This document shows positions 1 through 5,174 of a stretch of 6,550 nucleotides of DNA, one piece after another. This DNA comes from an uncultured Oscillospiraceae bacterium (lineage in GTDB: Bacteria > Bacillota > Clostridia > Oscillospirales > Oscillospiraceae): contig CAKUJL010000087.1 in the NCBI GenBank assembly GCA_934661715.1, forward strand, positions 1-6,550, in the 5' to 3' direction. Under the pieces are notes generated by a model. That model saw nothing but the letters and a program-made list of their open reading frames with translations, did no database searches and had not been told where the DNA came from. Each line of letters begins with the position of its first letter. Positions within the stretch are counted from its first letter, which is position 1. Both the position numbers and the translations under genes were made by a program.

Positions 1-239
1 CACGTGAGCTCCCTTTTATACTCCCGCTGCAAAATCTCCATGACCTGAAGGCCGTTATAGACCGGCATTTCAATGTCCAGAAACACGATATCCGGCTGAA
101 GCCGCAGCACCTCGCGCACCGTCTCATCGCCGCGCGTGGCCTCGCCGACGATCTCGAGCGGCAGATTGTGCTTTTCGATAAAATAGCGGATGATCTCGCT
201 CGAAGCGTGTTCATCGTCCGCCAGTAAAACCCGTTTCAT
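1..239 (-). CDS. Response regulator, N-terminal receiver domain (partial, runs off left edge)
   Basis: The first 79 residues of a two-component response regulator are visible; the C-terminal output domain lies outside the window. The protein opens MKRVLLADDE, giving the acidic pair Asp8/Asp9 that binds Mg2+ in receiver domains. The phosphoacceptor is Asp55 in the stretch PDIVFLDIEMPVYNG, a textbook receiver signature. The start is supported by an AGGAG ribosome binding site 8 nt upstream. The gene begins inside the 3' end of the kinase gene (29-bp overlap, different frame), so the two are almost certainly translated together and this is the kinase's partner. The receiver resembles YesN-type regulators with an AraC-like DNA-binding domain, but a LytTR output domain is equally possible because that part is missing. 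Receiver identity is secure; the output type and target genes are unknown. Confidence 0.93.
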   Translation of the reverse strand, partial: MKRVLLADDEHASSEIIRYFIEKHNLPLEIVGEATRGDETVREVLRLQPDIVFLDIEMPVYNGLQVMEILQREYKRELT

Positions 240-1746
240 CGGACACTCTCCTCTCTCTGGGAATGGTTAAGGTGACGGTCGTTCCGTCCGCGCCGGACTG
301 CGCGTCATAGCGGCACTGACGGCCGTATAACACATCCAGCTTTCGCATGACCATCGCCGTTCCGTGCGCGGCGTTTCCGCTTGAGGCCAGCGCGCGAAGA
401 GAAGAAAGCTTCTCTTCCTCCATCCCGCAGCCGTTGTCGCGGACGGTGAAGGTCAGGTCAAGCGCACTGGCCTGCGCCGAAATTTCGACGCGCATCTCCT
501 CCGCAGACCCCGAAAACGCGTGCTTGAAGCAGTTTTCGACGATCGGCTGGAGAAAGTTCAGCGGAACCATCTCGCCCAGCAGCGCCTCGTCGACATGGTA
601 CGCGACCGTGAGTCTTCCTGTAAAGCGCATTTTCTGAAGCGCGGTGTAGTTTTTGAGGTAGTCCAGCTCCTTTTTGAGCGGCGTAAAATAGCTGTTCGTG
701 CGCAGCGTGTACTGAAGCATCTGCGAAAGATGGCCGATAGCGCTGTAGGTCTGCTCGGCGCCTTCGCGGATGGCGGAGCTCATGATCATGTTGAGCGTGT
801 TGAAAAGAAAATGCTGGTTAATCTGCAAATTGGCCGCCTGCGACTGGCTGGTCCGAAGCGAGCTCTGAAGCATCGCCTCGCGCTGCTGCTTATCGGAAAG
901 CGCCTGACGGCTCGACTGTAAATCGTCCTCGACGCTCAGGTACTGGTACGTTTCGCAGATGCGATCGGCAAGCTGGCCCATCATCTGCAAAATGCCGGTG
1001 ACGGTGCTGTGCGGCACGTTATAGGGAAGATTCTCCGCCTGCCGGACGGGAGACTCCGTGCGCACGTGTCCGGCCCGCAGCGTACCGATGGGAAGACCCT
1101 CGCAGACGATCGTCTGCACATAGACAGACAGTCCATACGGACAGACGAACGCCGAGGGCTCGGTGTAGTGCGGCGACTGGTAAACGTCCTTTTCCCGGTA
1201 CAAACAGCAGGCCGCCTCGTCGCGTTCAATGTCGCAGCAGCCGCGGCAGAAGGCCGGATACGCGCCGTTTCGGTAGACGAGCCTGCCTTCCATGTCGCGG
1301 ATGGAAATGGGCAGCAGCAGCGGCGTCAGCATCTCCCCGTCCAGAAGCGAGACAGCTCTTCGCAGCAGCTCTCCGGACGGCGCGGCGGGCTTTTCCCCCG
1401 GCGCCTTTTCCTTTCTCACAGGAGCGGACGCGTCGACACGGGCCGGAACGGAGACCAGGAGCTTGACGATGTCCTCTTCTCCGTCGTTGATCGCCTCGTG
1501 CGATGTTCCGGCGGGGATGTGATACGTTGCGCCGGGCTCGAGCGGTTTTTCCACGCCGCCGAGCTTCTGCCGTCCGTGGCCGCTGATGATATACATGAAC
1601 TGCTCGTCGCCGCTGTGGATGTGCCGCGGCTGGACTGCGCCCGCGTTCATGCGGCTCAGACCGATGTGCATCGAATCGCGCGAGCCCTCCTCCGGCTCAT
1701 ACAGCCAGTCGATCGAGCCCCAGTCAAGCTCCTGCCGTTTTCCCAT
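211..1746 (-). CDS. Soluble sensor histidine kinase: cupin + PocR + LytS/YesM-type kinase core
   Basis: A 511-residue cytoplasmic sensor kinase with no membrane segment or signal peptide. Residues about 15-100 form a cupin barrel. Motif 1 has Gly36, His42, His44 and Glu48; motif 2 matches G(X)5PXG(X)2H(X)3N exactly at Gly72, Pro78, Gly80, His83 and Asn87, so a bound metal is likely. Residues about 125-265 resemble a PocR ligand-binding domain, with a cysteine-rich set (Cys167, 170, 171, 180, 181, 202, 215) and a CPYGL motif. A coiled-coil linker (about 270-305) leads to the phosphoacceptor helix QINQHFLFNTLN with His312, typical of the LytS/YesM family. The ATPase domain follows, with N-box ENCFKH (Asn405, His409), DNGCGM (Asp437) and a C-terminal LYG. 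Two oddities are Gln instead of the usual Pro before His312, and a degenerate second glycine box (HGTAMVM). The start has GGAGG 8 nt upstream. It should phosphorylate the overlapping response regulator. The ligand is unknown; a small organic molecule sensed by cupin or PocR is an inference. Confidence 0.92.
   Translation of the reverse strand: MGKRQELDWGSIDWLYEPEEGSRDSMHIGLSRMNAGAVQPRHIHSGDEQFMYIISGHGRQKLGGVEKPLEPGATYHIPAGTSHEAINDGEEDIVKLLVSVPARVDASAPVRKEKAPGEKPAAPSGELLRRAVSLLDGEMLTPLLLPISIRDMEGRLVYRNGAYPAFCRGCCDIERDEAACCLYREKDVYQSPHYTEPSAFVCPYGLSVYVQTIVCEGLPIGTLRAGHVRTESPVRQAENLPYNVPHSTVTGILQMMGQLADRICETYQYLSVEDDLQSSRQALSDKQQREAMLQSSLRTSQSQAANLQINQHFLFNTLNMIMSSAIREGAEQTYSAIGHLSQMLQYTLRTNSYFTPLKKELDYLKNYTALQKMRFTGRLTVAYHVDEALLGEMVPLNFLQPIVENCFKHAFSGSAEEMRVEISAQASALDLTFTVRDNGCGMEEEKLSSLRALASSGNAAHGTAMVMRKLDVLYGRQCRYDAQSGADGTTVTLTIPRERRVSDETGFTGGR
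248..252 (-). promoter_or_regulatory. Ribosome binding site of the response regulator, inside the kinase gene
   Basis: The minus strand reads AGGAG 8 nt before the ATG at 239. It lies within the coding region of the upstream kinase and fixes the overlapping start of the regulator. Confidence 0.75.
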
Positions 1747-1772
1747 AGATACGACCTCCGAACGTTTTTTCT

Positions 1773-1801
1773 ATTTTACAACACATTTCGAAAAAGCGCA
1801 A
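1773..1801 (-). promoter_or_regulatory. Predicted sigma-70/SigA promoter of the kinase-regulator operon
   Basis: On the minus strand TTGCGC (1801-1796) is followed after 17 bp by TAAAAT (1778-1773). Spacing is optimal and the -10 box matches five of six consensus bases. The predicted transcript would start around 1766, only about 20 nt before the kinase ATG and just ahead of its GGAGG site. The -35 box sits directly beside the terminator hairpin at 1803-1830, so the operon has its own start signal rather than relying on readthrough. Confidence 0.6.
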
Positions 1802-1830
1802 ACGGGCGGCATGGATTCCCATGCCGCCCG
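1791..1830 (-). terminator. Rho-independent terminator downstream of the glyA unit
   Basis: A perfect 12-bp GC-rich stem (1803-1814 with 1819-1830, arm CGGGCGGCATGG) closes on a 4-nt loop. On the minus strand it is followed by TTTGCGCTTTTT, an interrupted U-tract. It would stop minus-strand transcription coming from glyA before the kinase promoter. On the plus strand a T6 run begins only after about 13 nt, so termination in that direction would be weak, and no plus-strand gene ends here. It lies about 390 bp beyond the glyA stop. Confidence 0.65.
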
Positions 1831-1937
1831 CCTGCGTGAAAGATTTTTTATGAAGGGATAGAAGAATAAGAAGGAATTAAATTGACTGACTGGCAGGTTA
1901 TAACTTATAACACTTGCTTTCGTAACGCACTGGCGCG

Positions 1938-2168
1938 GGAGCGCCCTCGGCTTCCCCTGGGGGAAGCTGTCACGGCGTAAGCCGTGACTTGCCCCACATC
2001 ATACCGGGGGGGATGTCGGGCGCACATTCCCTATGCGCCCGGCTGATGAGGGACAGGGAGCACGATCGTACTGCGAAGCATATGGTAACTGCTCCTCGAC
2101 CCTCATCCGTCTGCCTCCACTGCGTTCCGGCATCCACCTTCCCCCAGGGGAAGGCATTTGGGTGCGCC
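1938..2168. repeat. Inverted-repeat, multi-hairpin intergenic element (MITE/REP-like)
   Basis: This gene-free stretch is built from two related halves facing each other. Each half carries the 16-mer CTTCCCCTGGGGGAAG, itself nearly palindromic: plus strand at 1951-1966, exact reverse complement at 2138-2153. Further in, each half has GATGAGGG (plus at 2045-2052, minus at 2107-2100). The ends also resemble each other, with GCGCCC at 1941-1946 against GCGCACCC read on the minus strand at 2166-2159. The left half adds a perfect 8-bp hairpin with a GTAA (GNRA-type) loop at 1969-1988 and another 8-bp stem at 2017-2024/2034-2041. No open reading frame or transposase is apparent. From memory, similar CTTCCCC...GGGGAAG / GATGAGGG blocks are dispersed in GC-rich gut Clostridia, which suggests a mobile palindromic repeat; the copy number here cannot be checked. 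It lies in the 3' untranslated region of glyA. The exact ends are uncertain because no target-site duplication is clear. Confidence 0.6.
1969..1988. other. 8-bp hairpin with GNRA-type tetraloop inside the repeat element
   Basis: GTCACGGC (1969-1976) pairs perfectly with GCCGTGAC (1981-1988) around the loop GTAA. As plus-strand RNA the loop would be GUAA, a GNRA tetraloop, which is unusually stable. It is not followed by a T-run, so it is not a terminator. Because the element is otherwise symmetric, the structure may matter for DNA mobility or for RNA stability. Confidence 0.6.
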
Positions 2169-2217
2169 GTCTCTGTTAGCGTTTCATGTAAAGCTTTAGA
2201 TATTGCAATTTACCAGT

Positions 2218-3492
2218 TTATTTGGAGATCCACTTGTCGGCGAACATGGGATACTGCTCGGCCTTGGCGGTGACGGCGGCCTTGACGTCGGCGAGAACTG
2301 CCGGGTCGTTGGCGTGCTTGAGGGCCTTGGCAAGAAGCTGCGCCGTTTCGCGCATGTCGTCTTCGTTAAAGCCTCTGGTGGTAAGCGCCGGGCTTCCGAT
2401 GCGGATGCCGCTTGCGAGGTTCGCGGGCAGCGGATCAAACGGGATCATGTTCTTGTTGGTGACGATGTTCACCGAGTGCAGAACATCCTCTGCCATACGG
2501 CCATTTTCGATCAGGCCGCGCACATCGACGAGCACCAGATGGGTCTCCGTGCCGCCGGAGACGAGGCGCAGGCCGCACTTTTTGAGTTCGTCTGCCAGCG
2601 CGACCGCGTTCTTCGCGACCTGCTGCTGATAGGCCTTGTACTCGGGGCTCAGGCACTCCTTAAAGAGAACCGCACGCGACGCGATCATGTCCATCTTCGG
2701 TGCGCCCTGCATGCCGGGGAAGACGGCGGCGTCAATTTTCTTGCCGAGCTCTTCCTTGCACATGATGATGCCGCAGCCGCGCGGTCCGCGGAAGGTCTTG
2801 TGGGTCGAGGTGGTGACGACGTCGCAGTAGGGAACCGGGGACGGAATGACGCCGCCTGCAATCAGGCCGACCGGATGGGCGATGTCCGCCATCAGATACG
2901 CGCCGACTTCCTTTGCGATCTCGCCGAAGCGCTTGTAGTCGACCGTGCGGGGATAAGAGGACGTGCCGCAGATGATCATTCTGGGCTTGTGCTCCCTGGC
3001 AAGGCGCTCGACCTGGTCCATGTCGATGGTCTCGGTCTCGGGGTTCAGGCCGTACTGCACAACATTGTACATTTTGCCGCTGTAGTGGAACTTTGCGCCG
3101 TGGCTCAAATGGCCGCCCTGGTTGAGCTCCATGGAAAGAATGGTGTCGCCCGGCTGGAGAAGGGCACGAAGGACAGCGACGTTTGCAAGCGTCGAGCTCA
3201 TGCTCTGAATGTTCACATACTCGCAGCCGAAAACCTGCTTGCAGCGATCGATCGCGATGTGCTCGATCTGGTCAGCCAGCTCGCAGCCACCGGCGAAGCG
3301 GCGGCCGGGGTAACCTTCGGCGTTCTTGTTGGCCCAGACGGTGCCTTCCATGCCGACGGACAGCGGGGAGGCGTAGTTTTCAGAAGCGATCAGGCACAGC
3401 GTGTGCAGCTGGCGCTGTTCTTCCTCGATGGTGAGGTTTGCGATTTCCGGGTCAAATTTTTTGATGAGCTCGAAGCTTCCATCCATATACAT
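2218..3492 (-). CDS. glyA: Serine hydroxymethyltransferase homologue (divergent GlyA, fold type I PLP enzyme)
   Basis: The family interconverts serine and glycine using PLP and tetrahydrofolate in the cytoplasm. From the chosen start the protein has 424 residues, close to the usual 410-420. Hallmarks include LIASENY near the N-terminus, AEGYPG, GGCE, GGHLSHG, the PLP aspartate and histidine in ADIAH (Asp203, His206), and the Schiff-base lysine in TTSTHKTFRGPRG (Lys232). NKN and SGIRIGSPA are also present, the latter with the carboxylate-binding arginine Arg364. Departures from E. coli GlyA (recalled sequence) are notable: Tyr55 is Asn57, Tyr65 is Ala67, the phosphate loop QPHSGSQAN reads QSMSSTLAN, and DMAHVAG reads DIAHPVG. 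The folate-site residues Glu57, Leu121 and Gly124/125 are retained. The ATG at 3492 has AGGAGG 8 nt upstream; an in-frame ATG at 3534 lacks such a site. It follows the symporter by 99 bp on the same strand and is probably co-transcribed. It could be housekeeping GlyA or a paralogue using another beta-hydroxy amino acid; I lean to a paralogue, without proof. Confidence 0.9.
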   Translation of the reverse strand: MYMDGSFELIKKFDPEIANLTIEEEQRQLHTLCLIASENYASPLSVGMEGTVWANKNAEGYPGRRFAGGCELADQIEHIAIDRCKQVFGCEYVNIQSMSSTLANVAVLRALLQPGDTILSMELNQGGHLSHGAKFHYSGKMYNVVQYGLNPETETIDMDQVERLAREHKPRMIICGTSSYPRTVDYKRFGEIAKEVGAYLMADIAHPVGLIAGGVIPSPVPYCDVVTTSTHKTFRGPRGCGIIMCKEELGKKIDAAVFPGMQGAPKMDMIASRAVLFKECLSPEYKAYQQQVAKNAVALADELKKCGLRLVSGGTETHLVLVDVRGLIENGRMAEDVLHSVNIVTNKNMIPFDPLPANLASGIRIGSPALTTRGFNEDDMRETAQLLAKALKHANDPAVLADVKAAVTAKAEQYPMFADKWISK

Positions 3493-3500
3493 GGTGAATT

Positions 3501-3506
3501 CCTCCT
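3501..3506 (-). promoter_or_regulatory. Ribosome binding site that fixes the glyA start
   Basis: The minus strand reads AGGAGG 8 nt before the ATG at 3492. This favours that codon over the in-frame ATG at 3534 and over the second ATG at 3486, which would be 14 nt away. Confidence 0.8.
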
Positions 3507-3591
3507 GCAATTTTTTATCTTGTAAACCAAGCATATACCGAACAGTTCTAAGAATCTAGGAACAAATCCGGACAATTATTCTCCGAATCCG

Positions 3592-4824
3592 TCAATCCTC
3601 CAGCGCGGTCTTTTCGGGGTCGAGCTCGCCTTCGGTGCGGGCAACCCACGCGGCGGTGGCAAGGTCGCCGATGATGTTCATGGAGGTACGCGGCATGTCG
3701 ATGAGCTTGTCAACGCCCGCGACGATCGCGACGCCCTCGAGCGGCATACCGACGGAGGAGAGCACGACGGAGATCATGATGATGCTCGCGCCGGCGACGC
3801 CAGCGGTGCCGATGGAAGCGAGAACGGCGGTCAGAATGATGGTCAGCTGCTGGGTGAGCGAGAGGTCAATGCCAAACAGGTGCGCGACGAAGATCGCCGT
3901 GACGCCCTGATACAGAGCGCTGCCGTCCATGTTGACCGTTGCGCCGAGGGGCAGAACGAAGCTGCGGATGGGACGGGAGACGCCGAGCTCCTTACCGGCC
4001 TGAAGGGTATAGGGAAGCGTTGCGTTGGAAGAGCAGGTCGAGAACGAGAACACGATCGGCTCCCAGATCTTCTTGATGAACGCGAGGGGCTTATCCTTGA
4101 CCATGAAGCGGATGGCCGGGAAATAGACGAGCAGAATGTGGCACGCGAAGCCCGCGTAGACCACGAGCACGAAGCTCAGAAGCGGCAGCAGAACGTCGAG
4201 GCCGTTGGTCGCCAGAACCGGGCAGATGAGCGCGAACACGCCGATGGGGGTGAACTTCATGATGGCGTTGGTGATCGTGAGCATCAGATCGTTGAGCGAG
4301 CGAAGAAGCGTCTCCACGGGCTTGGCCTTCTCGCCGAGCATCGTGATGCCCGCGCCAAAGACGAGCGCGAAGAAGATGATCTGAAGGGTGTTGCCTTCAC
4401 CGAGCGCCGCAAAGGGGTTCGAGGGGACGATGTTGACAATGGTGTCGATGATCGAAGGGGCTTCCGCCGCCGTCACTTCGACATTGGAGGCCAGGTTCAG
4501 ACCCGCGCCGACGTTCGTGACGTTTGCCAGCACAACGCCGATGGTGATGGCCAGCGTCGTGGTGACCATGAAGAAGGCCATCGTCTTACCGCCGATGCGT
4601 CCAAACTTTTTGATGTCACCGAGCTCACACGCGCCGACGGCGATGGAGCAGAAGACCAGCGGAACAATGATCATCTTGATGGCGTTGAGATAGAGCGTGC
4701 CGAAGGGCTTGATCCACTTCGTTGCGATGTCCGGCGCACCCTGCAGAGCAATGCCTACGACAATGCCGAGCGCGAGAGCCAGCAGAACGATCGCGGAAAA
4801 ACTGAGTTTCTTTTTCTCTTTCAT
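3592..4824 (-). CDS. Dicarboxylate/amino acid:cation symporter (DAACS/SLC1 family)
   Basis: A 410-residue inner-membrane secondary transporter of the GltPh/GltP/DctA family, which imports acidic or neutral amino acids or dicarboxylates with Na+ or H+. Length and layout are standard: hydrophobic segments near 10-28, 45-66, 81-101, 146-163 and 211-237, then two re-entrant hairpins. Hairpin 1 carries the serine-rich tip FSTCSSNATLP (261-271). The unwound TM7 motif is NMDGSALYQ (298-306). Hairpin 2 is around 338-356 (GTAGVAGASIIM). TM8 contains Asp372, Asp376, Arg379, Asn383 and Asp387, lining up with GltPh Asp390, Asp394, Arg397, Asn401 and Asp405. Keeping the Arg397 equivalent suggests a substrate with a side-chain carboxylate such as aspartate or glutamate; Pro replaces the usual Gly just before it. 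The start has AGGAGG 8 nt upstream. It heads the minus-strand unit with glyA and faces the LysR gene, so a role in amino acid uptake for the downstream PLP enzyme is inferred. The exact substrate is not determinable. Confidence 0.95.
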   Translation of the reverse strand: MKEKKKLSFSAIVLLALALGIVVGIALQGAPDIATKWIKPFGTLYLNAIKMIIVPLVFCSIAVGACELGDIKKFGRIGGKTMAFFMVTTTLAITIGVVLANVTNVGAGLNLASNVEVTAAEAPSIIDTIVNIVPSNPFAALGEGNTLQIIFFALVFGAGITMLGEKAKPVETLLRSLNDLMLTITNAIMKFTPIGVFALICPVLATNGLDVLLPLLSFVLVVYAGFACHILLVYFPAIRFMVKDKPLAFIKKIWEPIVFSFSTCSSNATLPYTLQAGKELGVSRPIRSFVLPLGATVNMDGSALYQGVTAIFVAHLFGIDLSLTQQLTIILTAVLASIGTAGVAGASIIMISVVLSSVGMPLEGVAIVAGVDKLIDMPRTSMNIIGDLATAAWVARTEGELDPEKTALED

Positions 4825-4871
4825 GTTTTCTTCCTCCTGCTTTCGTGTGGGGTTTGTTTGATTGCAAATCC

Positions 4872-4882
4872 ATTATAGTATA
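4872..4882 (-). promoter_or_regulatory. Predicted -10 region of the symporter-glyA promoter
   Basis: The minus strand reads TATACTATAAT, offering two overlapping -10 boxes (TATACT at 4882-4877, perfect TATAAT at 4877-4872). No good -35 box lies 16-18 bp upstream; the nearest candidate, TTGTGC at 4907-4902, is 19 bp from TATACT. A strong -10 with a weak -35 is typical of activator-dependent promoters. Transcription would start near 4865, giving a leader of about 40 nt. Confidence 0.55.
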
Positions 4883-4895
4883 CACGCCATATAAA

Positions 4896-4929
4896 ATCAT
4901 TGCACAAGATGATATGATTATTGCACAAT
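4896..4929. promoter_or_regulatory. Candidate LysR operator: direct ATTGCACAA repeats 21 bp apart
   Basis: ATTGCACAA occurs at 4899-4907 and again at 4920-4928, two helical turns apart, so both copies face the same side of the DNA. The first copy sits inside ATC-N9-GAT (4896-4910), which contains the T-N11-A pattern of LysR boxes (T4897, A4909). The second forms the small dyad ATTG-CA-CAAT (4920-4929). Relative to the predicted transporter start they lie at roughly -38 and -59, where LysR activation and recognition sites normally fall. Function is inferred from position and symmetry. Confidence 0.5.
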
Positions 4930-5064
4930 TTCGTCGTTTTCCGCCGCCGCTTTTCCGGTGCGAATTCGTTGGAAACTGTAGAAATTTCACATATTCACCA
5001 TCAAGAGCCGCTAAATTTCCGTCGTTTTCGCAAAAATCCAAATTTCCCCTGTCCCGCGTTTGAC

Positions 5065-5080
5065 ATATCAGGTGTGATAT
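5065..5080. promoter_or_regulatory. Palindrome ATATCA-N4-TGATAT upstream of lysR
   Basis: A perfect 6-bp inverted repeat with a 4-bp spacer lies about 30 bp upstream of the lysR -35 box. It may be another regulator site. Its even symmetry does not give the exact T-N11-A pattern, and its sequence differs from the ATTGCACAA motif, so a different protein could bind it. Confidence 0.35.
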
Positions 5081-5093
5081 GGATATCGCGCGC

Positions 5094-5122
5094 TTGCACG
5101 CAGGCACACAATATGGTATCAT
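5094..5122 (+). promoter_or_regulatory. Predicted lysR promoter
   Basis: TTGCAC (5094-5099) and TATCAT (5117-5122) are separated by 17 bp. The -10 box matches five of six consensus bases. Transcription would begin near 5129, leaving a leader of about 45 nt that contains the inverted operator copy at 5149-5160 and the GAGG ribosome binding site. Confidence 0.5.
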
Positions 5123-5148
5123 AGCCGCAGAACCCGGCCGCTCTTTTT

Positions 5149-5160
5149 TGCAATGATTTT
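5149..5160. promoter_or_regulatory. Inverted copy of the transporter operator core in the lysR leader
   Basis: TGCAATGATTTT here is the exact reverse complement of the 12 bases at 4893-4904, which overlap the first ATTGCACAA repeat at the transporter promoter. It falls downstream of the predicted lysR start and immediately before its ribosome binding site. A regulator bound here could block its own transcription, a common way for LysR proteins to self-limit. Confidence 0.4.
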
Positions 5161-5174
5161 TCTGAGGTGATCGC

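Noticed and set aside
1009..1839. A 276-codon plus-strand frame opposite the kinase
   Set aside because: Arg/Val/Asp-rich shadow translation with no domain; the kinase on the minus strand explains the region.
1831..1937. Possible small RNA or attachment site around TTATAACTTATAAC (1899-1912)
   Set aside because: Just a short AT-rich tandem repeat; no second copy, structure or promoter supports a feature here.
2203..3525. A 440-codon open frame on the plus strand, fully antisense to glyA
   Set aside because: It mirrors glyA codon for codon; GC-rich codon use removes stops on the opposite strand. Its protein is low in recognisable motifs, while the minus frame is an unmistakable PLP enzyme with a strong ribosome binding site.
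3493..3534. Upstream ATG at 3534 as glyA start (14 extra residues)
   Set aside because: No ribosome binding site before it, whereas AGGAGG stands 8 nt before the ATG at 3492; the extra residues would translate that very site.
3493..3591. Glycine or THF riboswitch, or a terminator, between the symporter and glyA
   Set aside because: The 99-bp gap is too short for a glycine tandem aptamer, shows no such core, and contains only a weak imperfect hairpin around 3543-3561 with no following T-run. No convincing promoter was found either, so co-transcription is the simpler reading.
3880..4878. A 332-codon plus-strand frame opposite the symporter
   Set aside because: The product is extremely rich in Arg, Asp, Glu and His, typical of an antisense reading of a membrane protein, with no ribosome binding site support.
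4929..5030. Short direct repeat CGTCGTTTT (about 4932-4940 and 5022-5030)
   Set aside because: Low-information 9-bp match in a spacer with biased composition; no symmetry or promoter-linked position.
5060..5065. TTGACA as the -35 box of lysR
   Set aside because: It is a perfect -35 hexamer, but 16-18 bp downstream no plausible -10 exists (ATATCG at 17 bp). The TTGCAC/TATCAT pair at 5094-5122 fits better.
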